DNA from: Halapricum desulfuricans | Lineage (GTDB): Archaea > Halobacteriota > Halobacteria > Halobacteriales > Haloarculaceae | Length of the DNA stretch: 64,000 bases | Assembly: GCF_017094465.1 (NCBI RefSeq) | Contig: NZ_CP064791.1 | Coordinates: forward strand, 2,232,001 to 2,296,000 | Reading direction: 5' to 3' | Shown: in pieces, positions 53,254-62,088 of the stretch | Position numbering within the stretch: the stretch's first letter is position 1 | How the letters are laid out: the number at the start of each line of letters is the position of its first letter | The notes under the pieces: generated by a model | The model's input: the letters and a program-made list of their open reading frames with translations, nothing else | What the model was told of the DNA's origin: nothing | The model's database searches: none | Made by a program: the position numbers and the translations under genes

Positions 53254-54177
53254 CTATCGCGAGAGACCGGCCAGGAAAGATTTGATCCGTTCGAGGAGCC
53301 CCGCCTCGGACTCCGGGGCCGATGCGGCCGTCTCCTGTTCGTCCTTCCGGCGCTGTCTGAGTTCGTTGAGTTTCGTGGTCTGATCGTCGACCGTCGACTC
53401 GGACGTGGCCGTCTTCTTTTCGCCGCCTTTCAGAGCCTTCAGGCCCTGTACCTGTGTATCAGTCGAAGAAGTGCTGGTGATCCGTTCGGCCTCGACATCC
53501 ATGCCGGAGAGATCGTAATCGTCGTCGATGTCCAGCTGCAACGACTGTCCCTCGTGGCGCTCGACACCGCCCCAGGTGATGTCGACGTCCGCCATCGCGG
53601 CCTCGATGTCCTGTCGGATTTCCTCGTCGGTGTAGGATTCCTCGGGTTCGGGCTCGTCCATCGGCTCGATGTCCGCGGGGCTGGGCTTGGCACGCTCGAT
53701 CTGGTGAGCGACCAGCGCCGCCCCAGTGGAGACAAGCACCAGAGACATCCCGACGGCGTATCCGAGGACGACGTGGGCCGTGTACTGGGCCCCTTCGACG
53801 TTAAACTCGTAGGGGTAGAGATAGACGAACCCGGCGACGGAGACGACAGTGATCACAGTCCCCACGAGTCCCGCGTATATCGCCCGCTCGTCGACGGGTA
53901 ACAGGACCAACACGCCGAGCAGCAGCGTCGGGACCGACAGCATTCCCATCCCGAAGGCGATCTCTCGGAACAGCCAGAACGCGTCGCTGCCGTGTCCGAA
54001 CAGATACGCCACCAAGAAGAACACGAGGCCGAACGCTGCCAGCGCGATCCCGCCGAAGAACAGCCCGAACCCGAGATAGACGTCAGTCTGGTCGTCAGGC
54101 TCGCCGATGTACTGCCGGTACAACTCGAAGAGGACGTTGTCCGGGAGGTCGTCGTCCGAAGGGTCGTCTTCCGCCAT
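53254..54177 (-). CDS. Membrane protein with coiled cytoplasmic tail (DUF7139-like)
   Basis: 307 residues. A short acidic N-terminus, five hydrophobic helices (about 38-63, 68-85, 90-108, 112-125 and 133-155), then a 150-residue soluble tail with Tyr/Asp-rich beta segments and a C-terminal charged helix (KLNELRQRRKDEQE). It sits next to the actin-like gene on the same strand, 112 bases away, so it may anchor that filament (inference only). Family name from memory. Confidence 0.75.
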   Translation of the reverse strand: MAEDDPSDDDLPDNVLFELYRQYIGEPDDQTDVYLGFGLFFGGIALAAFGLVFFLVAYLFGHGSDAFWLFREIAFGMGMLSVPTLLLGVLVLLPVDERAIYAGLVGTVITVVSVAGFVYLYPYEFNVEGAQYTAHVVLGYAVGMSLVLVSTGAALVAHQIERAKPSPADIEPMDEPEPEESYTDEEIRQDIEAAMADVDITWGGVERHEGQSLQLDIDDDYDLSGMDVEAERITSTSSTDTQVQGLKALKGGEKKTATSESTVDDQTTKLNELRQRRKDEQETAASAPESEAGLLERIKSFLAGLSR

Positions 54178-54504
54178 TAAACTGTGTTTCCCGCCCCTCT
54201 GTAATTATTGTTCCCCCATATGTGGGCGTTCCAGTAGTAAAATATTACATATCTTTGGGCCGTGATTATATTGGACTCGGGAGCGTCGGAGGGGCCTAGC
54301 TGGAAGAGAGGTGCTGAAGGCAGCGACGGTAATCCGTCCAACATGGTTGGATCAGCGGGACACGGCAGATCCAGGCGTTCGAATCGTGTGTGCCGAGACG
54401 TATCGGCAAATATTGTAGGGATAGATCGGGCCGGAGCGGATCTGCGACGGTTTTTCTCGGACGTTTTCAACAGCTTTGTATCGGCGCCCGTCCGAAGCAC
54501 GGGT
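54178..54504. other. Intergenic region upstream of NDH-2-like gene
   Basis: A 327-base gene-free stretch between divergent promoters. It holds the candidate RNA below and AT-rich boxes near 54199-54206 and 54237-54250. No credible gene is present; the open frame running through it belongs to the downstream flavoprotein and is not the real start. Confidence 0.6.
54271..54391 (+). ncRNA. Candidate structured RNA upstream of the NDH-2-like gene
   Basis: Consecutive short perfect hairpins at 54313-54324 (GCTG-AAGG-CAGC), 54325-54338 (GACGG-TAAT-CCGTC) and 54337-54351 (TCCAAC-ATG-GTTGGA), followed by GGATC...GATCC pairing. The second and third stems share two bases, so they would stack or compete. 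A TAAAATATTACA box (54239-54250) lies about 20-30 bases before the presumed 5' end. It could be an independent sRNA or a long 5' leader. No Rfam family recognised; extent is approximate. Confidence 0.3.
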
Positions 54505-55665
54505 ATGACTACACAGGTCGTCGTTTTGGGCTCGGGATACGCCGGTGCGGGCGCTATCAAGAGCCTCGAAGACGAGTTACGGGGGCAAGCGGATATCACG
54601 TGGATCTCGGACGTCGACTACCACCTGGTTTTACACGAGGTCCACCGCTGTATCAGCGATCCGAGCGTCCAGGAGAAGATCACGATCCCGATCGAGGAGA
54701 TCAAATCCCCGAGTACGCGATTCGTCGAGGGACACGTCAAGGACGTGGCCGTCGACACGCGGGCGGTCGAGCTGGCGGACGGACGGACGATCGAGTACGA
54801 CTATCTGCTGGTCGGTGTCGGCAGCGAGACTGCGTTTTTCGGCCTCGATGGGCTCGAAGAGCACGCACACACCCTCAACAGCCTCGAGGACGCACTGGGG
54901 ATCCACGACGCGACCAGGGACGCGGCGCGTCAGGCAACGCCGGACGATCCCGCACGGGTCGTCGTCGGTGGTGCCGGACTGTCCGGGATCCAGGCCGCCG
55001 GCGAGGTCGCGCGCTTTCGGGACGACGTCGACGCGCCACTCGAGGTGATGCTCGTCGAAGGGCTCGACTCCATCCTGCCCAACAGCGACAGCGGGCTCCA
55101 GCGGGCGCTTCGAGAGCGACTCGACGAGCGGGACGTCCGGATCCGGACCGGCGACTTCATCCGCGAGGTCGACGCGGAGTCGATCACTGTCGGCGACGAG
55201 GAGATCGCGTACGACGTACTGATCTGGACGGGCGGGATCACCGGCCGGCGGGAGATGGCAAGCGTCGATCTCGAGAAGGACCACGACTCCAACCGCGTCA
55301 GAGTCGAGACCACGTTCCGGACGAACGACGAGCGCGTGTTCGCGATCGGTGACGCGGCGATCATCGAGCAGTCCTCGGGCGAACCGGTCCCGCCGAACGC
55401 ACAGGCAGCCTGGGATGCGGCCGAGGTCGCCGGCGAGAACATCGCCCGGGCGATCCGCGGACAGCCGCTCCAGACCTGGTCGTACGAGGACAAGGGTACG
55501 GCCATCTCGATCGGCGAAGACGCCGTCGCACACGGCGTGCTAAACCTCCCGATCACGACGTTCGGCGGGCTCCCCGCACGCCTGCTGAAAAAAGCGATCG
55601 CCGCTCGCTGGATCGCCGACATCACGTCGCCGGGACGTGCGCTGGGTGCCTGGAACGACATGTAA
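54505..55665 (+). CDS. NAD(P)/FAD-dependent oxidoreductase (NDH-2 type)
   Basis: 386 residues. FAD-binding [15 protein letters not shown] at the N-terminus, a second dinucleotide motif [16 protein letters not shown] (near 155), and [16 protein letters not shown] (FAD ribityl-binding, near 280). Resembles type II NADH dehydrogenases, which pass electrons from NADH to menaquinone at the membrane face without pumping. No membrane helix, but the C-terminus has amphipathic Leu/Ala segments. The start at ATG 54505 fits the motif position; upstream frame is promoter or RNA. Confidence 0.9.
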   Translation: MTTQVVVLGSGYAGAGAIKSLEDELRGQADITWISDVDYHLVLHEVHRCISDPSVQEKITIPIEEIKSPSTRFVEGHVKDVAVDTRAVELADGRTIEYDYLLVGVGSETAFFGLDGLEEHAHTLNSLEDALGIHDATRDAARQATPDDPARVVVGGAGLSGIQAAGEVARFRDDVDAPLEVMLVEGLDSILPNSDSGLQRALRERLDERDVRIRTGDFIREVDAESITVGDEEIAYDVLIWTGGITGRREMASVDLEKDHDSNRVRVETTFRTNDERVFAIGDAAIIEQSSGEPVPPNAQAAWDAAEVAGENIARAIRGQPLQTWSYEDKGTAISIGEDAVAHGVLNLPITTFGGLPARLLKKAIAARWIADITSPGRALGAWNDM

Positions 55666-55709
55666 AGGCAGGTCGTGAGACTTATTCCGCCCCGCGCGTA
55701 GGTAGGGAT

Positions 55710-55997
55710 ATGGATCTGCGGGTCATCGAGAAAGACGACACCGCGCTCTCGATCGAGATCGCGGGCGAGGACCACACCTTCATGAACGTACTCAAGGGCG
55801 CGCTGCTGGAGACCGACGGGGTCGCCGCCGCGACCTACGACATGAATCCCGAGCAGTCGGGCGGTCAGACCGACCCGGTGTTGACGATCAAGACCGAGGA
55901 AGGGACCGACGCGCTCGAGGCACTAGAAACCGGGACCGACCGCGTCATCGAGAAAACCGACGCACTGACCGACGCGTACGACGACGCGGCGGCCTGA
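55710..55997 (+). CDS. rpoL: DNA-directed RNA polymerase subunit L (Rpo11)
   Basis: 95 residues, normal length. [20 protein letters not shown] is the conserved alpha-like dimerisation helix shared by archaeal RpoL and eukaryotic Rpb11, followed by the second conserved strand-helix. It pairs with Rpo3 to start RNA polymerase assembly. Preceded by a TATTCCGC-type sequence about 25 bases upstream. Confidence 0.95.
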   Translation: MDLRVIEKDDTALSIEIAGEDHTFMNVLKGALLETDGVAAATYDMNPEQSGGQTDPVLTIKTEEGTDALEALETGTDRVIEKTDALTDAYDDAAA

Positions 55998-56033
55998 AGA
56001 CGCGATTTCTGGCGGGGCTCGATTTCTGGCGGG

Positions 56034-56843
56034 CTAGCAGTACGCGATCGTGACAGCGACGGAGTCGTCCGGCGTCGCGTGCGCGTCGATTCCGAGTTGT
56101 GCAACCTCGCCATCAGTGGTCGAGGGGTAGTCAGCCAGTAACTGCAACAACAGCCCCGACACGACGCTGTCAGCGGTCGCGTTCGCGCCTGCCGGGCGTG
56201 CGGCCCCGCCGAAGACGATCTCCTCGTCACACGTCGTGTCGAACTGCCGGAGCTCCGACTCGCTCGTGACGTTCTCGGCGCCCGTGTAGGCCTCCTTGAC
56301 CGCGCCTCTGTTGAGGTACGTCGCCATCGCGTCGAGTCCGTCAGTTCGGTCCGGCGACCCGGTTCGGTTGCTCGCGAGCGCTTCAAACAGACGTGACTCG
56401 ACTTCGGACAGGTCGACACCGTTGACGGTCGCCGGATCCCCGGGCACGTCGTCGATCGTGGGTTGCGCCTGGGGGGTGAGACCCGGCACGTCGACGACGC
56501 CAGTGACACCGAGTGCGGCGACGACAAGCAACGCCACGATTGCCAGGGCGGCCGCCAGTTCGAACCGGCCAGCGAGATCGAAGTAACTGGCGGAGCGGCC
56601 GGAGTCGTCGTCGTACGTGAGCGGTTTCTTCTCGAAGGTCGTCCCGCCACAGCGGCTACAGGGCGGGTTGTTGCGCTGGTGGTGGCGCCCACAGTCCGTG
56701 CAGGCCCAGACGAACTGTTCGCGGCCCTCCTCGGCGGTCGTCTGTGGGACGACTGCCCGCTCGAACGCGTGGTGTCCGCAGTTGTCACACGGCGGGTCGT
56801 TGCGCTCATGGGGTTTGCCACACTGCGGGCAGCGCCATTTCAT
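56034..56843 (-). CDS. Double zinc-ribbon membrane protein with extracellular domain
   Basis: 269 residues. Two zinc ribbons in tandem at the N-terminus (CPQCG/CDNCG at 5-23 and CTDCG/CSRCG at 48-66), one membrane helix (about 93-115), and an external domain (130-269) with SEVESRLFEALASNRTG and DAMATYLNRGAVKEAY, reminiscent of CAP/SCP-type helices, plus Cys near the end. The topology is cytosolic zinc domain outward to secreted domain. Function unknown; CAP assignment is tentative. Confidence 0.7.
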   Translation of the reverse strand: MKWRCPQCGKPHERNDPPCDNCGHHAFERAVVPQTTAEEGREQFVWACTDCGRHHQRNNPPCSRCGGTTFEKKPLTYDDDSGRSASYFDLAGRFELAAALAIVALLVVAALGVTGVVDVPGLTPQAQPTIDDVPGDPATVNGVDLSEVESRLFEALASNRTGSPDRTDGLDAMATYLNRGAVKEAYTGAENVTSESELRQFDTTCDEEIVFGGAARPAGANATADSVVSGLLLQLLADYPSTTDGEVAQLGIDAHATPDDSVAVTIAYC

Positions 56844-56922
56844 AGTGACCGTTGTACCGATTTACCGGCACAACTGCACGCCGTCGTACGGTCGATTCGA
56901 AACAGCCGGACAACGGTCAGTA

Positions 56923-57735
56923 TCATAGCCGGACGGGCACGTCACGCTCGTCCAGGTACTCCTTGGTCTCCTGAATCGAGTACTCGCCGAAGTGGAAGAT
57001 CGACGCCGCCAGCCCGGCGTCGGCGTCGGCCTCGGTGAACACCTCGTACATGTCCTCGGGGCCGCCACAGCCCGACGAGGCGATCACGGGCGTCGAAACG
57101 GTGTCGGTGACGGCTTTCGTCAGCGGGATGTCGTAGCCCTCCTTGGTGCCGTCGGCGTCGATCGAGTTGACGAACAGCTCGCCCGCGCCGCGCTCTTCGG
57201 CTTCCTGAACCCACTCGATGACGTCCATGTCCGTCCCCTCGCGACCGCCCTTGACAGTGCACTCGAACCAGGCCGACTCGCCGTCGATGTCGACGTAGTG
57301 TTCGCCCCCCTCGTCGAACCGGCGGCGGGCGTCGACACTGATGACGATACACTGGTTGCCGAAGGCCCGTGCGCCGTCCTCGATGAGGTCGGGGTTCGCG
57401 ATCGCCCCCGAGTTGATCGAGACCTTGTCCGCACCGGCCCGGAGCGTTTCCTTGATGTCTTCGCGCGTCCGGACCCCGCCCCCGACCGTCAGGGGGATGA
57501 ACACCTCGTCGGCGACCCGCTCGACGGTTTCGAGCATCGTCGCCCGCCCCTCTGCAGAGGCCGTGATATCCAGAAAGACGAACTCGTCGGCCCCGGCCTC
57601 GTTGTAGCGTTTGGCCATCTCGACCGGATCGCCCGTGTACTCCAGGTCCTCGAAGTTGACCCCCGTGTACACCGCCGCATTGCCGTCCTCGTCGAGATCC
57701 ACGTCGATACAGGGGATGATCCGTTTGGTGAGCAT
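56923..57735 (-). CDS. hisF: Imidazole glycerol phosphate synthase, cyclase subunit
   Basis: 270-residue (beta/alpha)8 enzyme of histidine biosynthesis. IIPCIDVDLDEDG (catalytic Asp near 11), VGGGVRTREDIKETLRAGADKV, SINSGAI and VISVDARRR (second catalytic Asp) are the family's phosphate and catalytic sites. Works with HisH glutaminase, which is not in this window. ATG 57735 is the family start; the longer frame to 57915 is promoter of the divergent small gene. Confidence 0.96.
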   Translation of the reverse strand: MLTKRIIPCIDVDLDEDGNAAVYTGVNFEDLEYTGDPVEMAKRYNEAGADEFVFLDITASAEGRATMLETVERVADEVFIPLTVGGGVRTREDIKETLRAGADKVSINSGAIANPDLIEDGARAFGNQCIVISVDARRRFDEGGEHYVDIDGESAWFECTVKGGREGTDMDVIEWVQEAEERGAGELFVNSIDADGTKEGYDIPLTKAVTDTVSTPVIASSGCGGPEDMYEVFTEADADAGLAASIFHFGEYSIQETKEYLDERDVPVRL

Positions 57736-57827
57736 CGCTTGTCTTCGTTTCGACCGAAGCGGGTATGACGGTTTCGCTCGTTGGAGCCGTCCGACATCTA
57801 AAAGAGACCCCCGATCGAACGGCAGGT

Positions 57828-58013
57828 ATGGACGAACCAACGACCCCAGAGGGGACGTACGATCCGGGAAACGTCTCGTTGCCGTCGCGAGCGCCACCGC
57901 TCCGGAGCACGGCACCGCAGAGCCCGTTTACGGCCGGCCAGGTCGCGACCGGTGCGGTCGTGCTCGCGATCGGGCTCGCTGTCGTGTTCGGCGTGCCGCT
58001 GGCGCTGGCGTGA
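57828..58013 (+). CDS. Small single-helix membrane protein
   Basis: 61 residues: a Pro-rich N-terminus (MDEPTTPEGTYDPG) and one C-terminal hydrophobic helix (about 38-60). The stop is directly adjacent to the stop of the HTH regulator gene on the other strand. ATG 57828 lies after TCTAAAAGAG, a possible promoter element. Family uncertain. Confidence 0.65.
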   Translation: MDEPTTPEGTYDPGNVSLPSRAPPLRSTAPQSPFTAGQVATGAVVLAIGLAVVFGVPLALA

Positions 58014-58406
58014 TCACTGCTCGACCGGCGCGGACTCCCGATACTGCTCGCGGAACTCGCTGATGAGCTGTCCCATCTTGGCGTACCAGTCGTTGAGCAC
58101 TCGCTGCATGTCGTCGGCGATCTGGTCCGGATCAGTCGGGTGATAGACGTGATAGTACCCACCCTGGTCGTAGTTCACCTGTTCTTTCTGGATGAATCCC
58201 GACGAGAGGAGACGCTGCACCGACCGATAGGCCGTCGAGCGCTCGCGGCCGACTGTCTCGGCGATCTCGTCGACGGTCAGCGGCTCTTCGGCATCCGACA
58301 GCGTCCGGAACACCTCCTTGTCGAGTTCCTTGAGACCGTGAATACACTCGAGAAGCCCCTCACAGTGCATGTCCTGTGAGAGGTACTCGGTCATCGCTTC
58401 TGGCAT
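58014..58406 (-). CDS. TrmB-like helix-turn-helix transcriptional regulator
   Basis: 130 residues. ELDKEVFRTLSDAEEPLTVDEIAETVGRERSTAYRSVQRLLSSGFIQKE is a full winged helix-turn-helix of the TrmB/ArsR kind (written here as its parts: the first helix, LTVDEIAE, then ERSTAYRSVQR recognition helix). Two cysteines near the N-terminus (CEGLLECIHG) could make it redox-responsive, which suits its position 320 bases from a thioredoxin gene. A tail of Gln/Glu residues ends the protein. Target unknown. Confidence 0.75.
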   Translation of the reverse strand: MPEAMTEYLSQDMHCEGLLECIHGLKELDKEVFRTLSDAEEPLTVDEIAETVGRERSTAYRSVQRLLSSGFIQKEQVNYDQGGYYHVYHPTDPDQIADDMQRVLNDWYAKMGQLISEFREQYRESAPVEQ

Positions 58407-58730
58407 TGTGACTAGACTATTGGCGGAGCCAGCCTAAAAGCCTTGTGAGTAATGTACACTACCGCTAAATCCGGTGGAAACGCCGTTTCGATCGGGAATA
58501 CAGGAGTATCGGTGTGGCGGAATCGCGGCAGACGTACGGCAGGAATATACCCCGACCGCGGAAACGAATTAGACCTATATTGTAGTAATAGCGAATCTCC
58601 GCCGGTATAATTGGAGGTTAATAGACGGTCGCACTGGGATAGGCGGCCGTCAAAGGTCTGTTGTCCCCGAACAATATTGTACAACAAGGTCAAAACTATT
58701 AAGAAGTCTGGACGGGTAGAGAGAGGTACA
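58407..58730. promoter_or_regulatory. Divergent regulatory region of HTH gene and trxA
   Basis: A 324-base gene-free stretch between the divergent HTH regulator and thioredoxin genes. It contains ACAATATTGT (58671-58680, a perfect 10-bp palindrome) flanked by further TTGT/ACAA half-sites (TTGT at 58661-58664, ACAACAA at 58681-58687), and AAACTATTAAG (58693-58703) as a probable TATA box about 28-38 bases before trxA. The small minus-strand open frame here looks spurious. Confidence 0.5.
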
Positions 58731-59135
58731 ATGAGTGAAGCAGACGACATCGAGGAGATCAAGAAACAGAAGATGGAAGAGCTACAGTCCGAAGGAACGG
58801 AGACGGACGCGGAGGCGCCTGAGGAGCCGATTCACGTAGAAAGCTCCGATCACTACCAGGAGATCCTCGAGGACCACGACGTCGTCCTCGTCGACTTCTA
58901 CGCCGACTGGTGTGGCCCGTGCCAGATGCTCGAGCCGATCACCGAGGACATCGCCGCCGAGACCGACGCTGCCGTCGCGAAGGTCGATGTCGACGCCCAC
59001 CAGCAGCTTGCCGCGGAGTACGGCGTCCGCGGCGTTCCGACCGTGGTGCTGGCAGTCGACGGCGAGACGGCCGAGCAGATGGTCGGCGTCCGCGACAAGT
59101 CCCACTACGTCTCCCAGATTCAGCAGCACACGTGA
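58731..59135 (+). CDS. trxA: Thioredoxin
   Basis: 134 residues. An unusual 45-residue acidic N-terminal extension (MSEADDIEEIKKQKMEELQ) precedes the thioredoxin fold, with the active site WCGPC at Trp60, Cys61 and Cys64, and the cis-Pro segment RGVPTVVLAVDG later. Cytoplasmic disulfide reductase. ATG 58731 fits a TATA box about 30 bases upstream; earlier codons in the frame lie inside the promoter. Confidence 0.93.
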   Translation: MSEADDIEEIKKQKMEELQSEGTETDAEAPEEPIHVESSDHYQEILEDHDVVLVDFYADWCGPCQMLEPITEDIAAETDAAVAKVDVDAHQQLAAEYGVRGVPTVVLAVDGETAEQMVGVRDKSHYVSQIQQHT

Positions 59136-59269
59136 ACCCCCTCGGATCAAGTCCCGAGGCACTCGGCCTACTCCGCCTGTAGACCGAGACGCGGCCAGTT
59201 TCCGCGTCGGCCCATCGGACGAATTTCTGCGACCAGTCGTTTTTTGTGCGAACTAGCTGTAGCAGTCGT

Positions 59270-59707
59270 ATGCCCCGCTATTTCGAGGACATCTCCGTCG
59301 GAGACACGGAGTCGTTCGGTGCCTACACGGTCACCCGCGAGGAGATTATCGAGTTCGCCCGCCAGTACGACCCCCAGCCGTTTCACGTCGACAGCGAGGC
59401 GGCCGCACAGTCCCCGTTCGGGGGGTTGGTCGCCAGCGGCTGGCACACCGCCGCGATGACGATGCGAGTGCTCGTCGATGGCTTCCTGGCGGAGAGCGAA
59501 TCACGGGGCGCGCTGGGCGTGGACGAACTCCGGTGGTACGACCCGGTCCGCCCGGGCGATACGCTGACTGCGGAGACAGAGGTGATCGCCACGGAGCCCT
59601 GGGACGACAACTACGGAAAGGTCGAGGTCCGCGTCGAGACGCTCGTCGAGAGCGATGTCGTCTGTTCGATGATCGGGTTGATCCTGTTCGCAAAGCGGGA
59701 AGTCTGA
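59270..59707 (+). CDS. MaoC-family hot-dog dehydratase
   Basis: 145 residues, single hot-dog fold. MPRYFEDISVGDTESFG is the typical MaoC/(R)-enoyl-CoA hydratase start; EFARQYDPQPFHVDSEAA contains the catalytic Asp/His pair of the hydratase 2 motif. Probably an enoyl-CoA hydratase/dehydratase in a CoA-ester pathway; the specific pathway is not visible. ATG 59270 is the family start and follows the thioredoxin by 134 bases. Confidence 0.9.
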   Translation: MPRYFEDISVGDTESFGAYTVTREEIIEFARQYDPQPFHVDSEAAAQSPFGGLVASGWHTAAMTMRVLVDGFLAESESRGALGVDELRWYDPVRPGDTLTAETEVIATEPWDDNYGKVEVRVETLVESDVVCSMIGLILFAKREV

Positions 59708-59713
59708 CACGGA

Positions 59714-60991
59714 TCAGTCGTCGGCGGGCCGTTCAGCTGTCGCGACGGCAGTGTCGACCGCCGAGGGGAGGGCATCGAGATCCGCCGTCTCCGAGCGCTC
59801 TCGGAGTCGCTCGTATCGCCCGCGGGCACGCTCGCCGGCGTGCAGGCGTTCAGCGAGCGGCCGCGCCTCGATCAGGACCGTCGACGGCGCGCCCTCGGCC
59901 AGATCGAGCGTCCACTGACGCGGCCCGATGTCGGCGTCGGCGAAGACGAGGACAGCGGCGTCGGCGGCCAGATCGTGTGCCGCCGCGATCGCGTCCGGAT
60001 CGGCGGGACCGACTGCAGGCGTGGTCGCGACCGGGACATCGAGCGATCGTGCGGTCTCGAGTGCGAGATCGCCGTCTCTGAGAACGCCCGCGCTCGGTTC
60101 GTGGCCGGCGTCCCGGAGCGTCGCGATCGCACGTGCGCCGGCCTGGCCACCGCCGACGACGTGGACACGTCGGGCGTCGACACCGAGCCCGTCGACTACT
60201 GTCCCATCACCAGCGCCAGCGGTCACGGTCGGCGTGCCGGTGACGGGGTTGGTCGCCGTCGCCGTCGTCGTCTCGAAGGCCGGATCGAGCACCTCCGAGC
60301 GGAGGACCGACTCCGGTGGGCCGACCGCGCGGATCCCCGCGTCAGACAGCAGCGCGAGCCGGTCACAGAAGCGCGCCGCGAGTTCCAGATCGTGGATCGC
60401 GGCCAGGGCCGCCCGCCCCTCGCCGACGAGTTCCCTGACGAGTCGGAGGATCTCGACCTGGTGGTTGACGTCGAGACTGGCCGTCGGTTCGTCGAGCGCG
60501 AGCAGGGGCGTGTCCTGAGCGAGCGCGCGAGCGACGAACACCCGCTGGCGTTCGCCGCCGCTGAGTTCGTCGATCGGTCGGTCCCGCATATCAGCGGTGT
60601 TGGTCAGCTCCAGAGCGTCCTCGATGCGCCGGCGGTCGGTCTCGGTAGTGCCGAACTGCGTGCGCCGACGGTGTGGCGCCCGCCCCATCTCGACGATGTC
60701 CGCGACGCGAAACGAGAAGGAGACGCTGGTGTCCTGGGGCACGGTCGCGACCCGGCGGCTCCACTCGCGGGCCGAACAGTCGGCCCGTCGGTCACCGTCG
60801 ACGCTGACCGTCCCCTCGTCGGGGTCGCGGACGCCGTTGATCGTCCGCAGCAGCGTCGTCTTGCCAGCACCGTTCGGCCCGACCAGTCCGACGAACTCCC
60901 CGCGCCGGACGGCCAGCGAGACCGAGTCGAGTACGCGAGCGTCGCCGAACGCGGCCGAGACGTCGTCAACCGAGAGCAGCGGCTCGCTCAC
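59714..60991 (-). CDS. btuD: Cobalamin ABC transporter ATP-binding protein with C-terminal extension
   Basis: 425 residues. Residues 1-250 are a standard BtuD/FecE-type ABC ATPase: Walker A GPNGAGKTT, Q-loop VPQDTS, signature LSGGERQR, Walker B LLALDEPTA, H-loop AIHD. Residues 270-425 form a second, Rossmann-like domain (RVHVVGGGQAGARAIATLRDAG) unique to haloarchaeal BtuD, of unknown role. Start overlaps the btuC stop by 4 bases (ATGA), so the pair is translationally coupled. Confidence 0.93.
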   Translation of the reverse strand: MSEPLLSVDDVSAAFGDARVLDSVSLAVRRGEFVGLVGPNGAGKTTLLRTINGVRDPDEGTVSVDGDRRADCSAREWSRRVATVPQDTSVSFSFRVADIVEMGRAPHRRRTQFGTTETDRRRIEDALELTNTADMRDRPIDELSGGERQRVFVARALAQDTPLLALDEPTASLDVNHQVEILRLVRELVGEGRAALAAIHDLELAARFCDRLALLSDAGIRAVGPPESVLRSEVLDPAFETTTATATNPVTGTPTVTAGAGDGTVVDGLGVDARRVHVVGGGQAGARAIATLRDAGHEPSAGVLRDGDLALETARSLDVPVATTPAVGPADPDAIAAAHDLAADAAVLVFADADIGPRQWTLDLAEGAPSTVLIEARPLAERLHAGERARGRYERLRERSETADLDALPSAVDTAVATAERPADD

Positions 60992-62088
60992 AGTTCGTGC
61001 ACCTCCCGGCGACGGAGCAAAAACAGGAAGAAGGGTGCGCCCAGCGCGGCAGTGACGATCCCGACGGGCAGCTCCTGTGGGTTCGCACGGGCGATCGTGT
61101 CAGTCACGACCAGAAAGAGCGCGCCGGTGAGGGCGCTGGTCGGCAACAGCAGTCGGTGATCGGGCCCGACGACCAGCCGCATCATGTGCGGGACGATGAG
61201 CCCGACGAAGCCGATGACGCCGGCGACGGCGACCGCGGCGGCGGTCAGGAGACTCGACAGTGCCAGCAACAGGCGCTTGGTCCACTCGACCGGAATCCCC
61301 AGCGTCCGGGCGTCTTCCTCGCCGAGCATCAGCACGTTCAGATCGCGCGCGAACGGGACCAACGCGAGAAAGAGGACGGTGATCGCGGGCAGCGTCGCCC
61401 CCACATCGGCCCAGCCGGCCCCGTAGAGGTTGCCCATCAACCAGTAGACGGCCTCTTCGAGACTCTCGCCGCTCTGGAGCAACAGAAACGACACGACCGC
61501 GCCGAGGAACGTCTGGACGGCCACGCCCGCGAGCAACAGCGTCGCGACCGGCGTCCGGCCGCCCTCGGTCGCGAGCAGGTAGACGACGAAGGCCGTCACG
61601 ACCGCGCCGAGGAACGCGGCCGTCTGGAGCCCGAACGGGACGGCCATCGGGACGGCGATCGTCGCGACCGCGCCCACCGCCGCACCGGTCGAAACGCCGA
61701 TGATCGAGGGGTCCGCCATCGGGTTCCGGAAGAAGCCCTGCATGACAGCCCCGGCCCCGCCGAGCGCGAACCCGACCGTCGCCCCGAGGACGATGCGAGG
61801 CAGTCGGATCGACCGAACGATGAGCTCGCTCGTCGGGGCGATCTGAAACGCGAACGGATAGGCGTACTGCACGTCGACGGTCGGCCACGGTACGGACGCG
61901 CCCGCGACCGAGGCGGTGCCGATCGAGACGCCCAGACCGGTGGGGATCCCGACGGCGTTCAGCGCGGCCTTCGCGACGACAGCAAGCCGCAATTCAACAG
62001 GTCCGATCGTCGCGCTGGCGAGGACGGCAGCGACTAACGCCGCCAGCAAGAGCCCCGACCAGACGGCGACTCGGTATCGGATCCGCAT
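60988..62088 (-). CDS. btuC: Cobalamin ABC transporter permease
   Basis: 366-residue FecCD/BtuC-type permease with about ten hydrophobic helices. VRSIRLPRIVLGATVGFALGGAGAVMQ with FFRNPMADPSIIGVSTGAA is the signature of the family's coupling region; ARANPQELPVGIVTAALGAPFFLFLLRR ends it (each read here as short parts). Forms the membrane channel with BtuD; divergent from the substrate-binding protein gene, sharing a 61-base promoter region with an AGTCCA-n22-TGGACT inverted repeat. Confidence 0.95.
   Translation of the reverse strand: MRIRYRVAVWSGLLLAALVAAVLASATIGPVELRLAVVAKAALNAVGIPTGLGVSIGTASVAGASVPWPTVDVQYAYPFAFQIAPTSELIVRSIRLPRIVLGATVGFALGGAGAVMQGFFRNPMADPSIIGVSTGAAVGAVATIAVPMAVPFGLQTAAFLGAVVTAFVVYLLATEGGRTPVATLLLAGVAVQTFLGAVVSFLLLQSGESLEEAVYWLMGNLYGAGWADVGATLPAITVLFLALVPFARDLNVLMLGEEDARTLGIPVEWTKRLLLALSSLLTAAAVAVAGVIGFVGLIVPHMMRLVVGPDHRLLLPTSALTGALFLVVTDTIARANPQELPVGIVTAALGAPFFLFLLRRREVHEL

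Noticed and set aside
54371-54395. A GTTCGAATC sequence resembling a tRNA T-loop
   Set aside because: The flanking bases do not form a T stem, and no acceptor, D or anticodon arm can be drawn around it.
54262-54504. Upstream extension of the NDH-2-like reading frame
   Set aside because: FAD motif placement fits ATG 54505; the extension runs through promoter-like and hairpin-rich sequence with poor composition.
58412-58762. A 116-residue minus-strand open frame in the trxA promoter region
   Set aside because: It overlaps the TATA box and operator-like palindrome and the start of trxA; composition is not acidic and no motif is seen.
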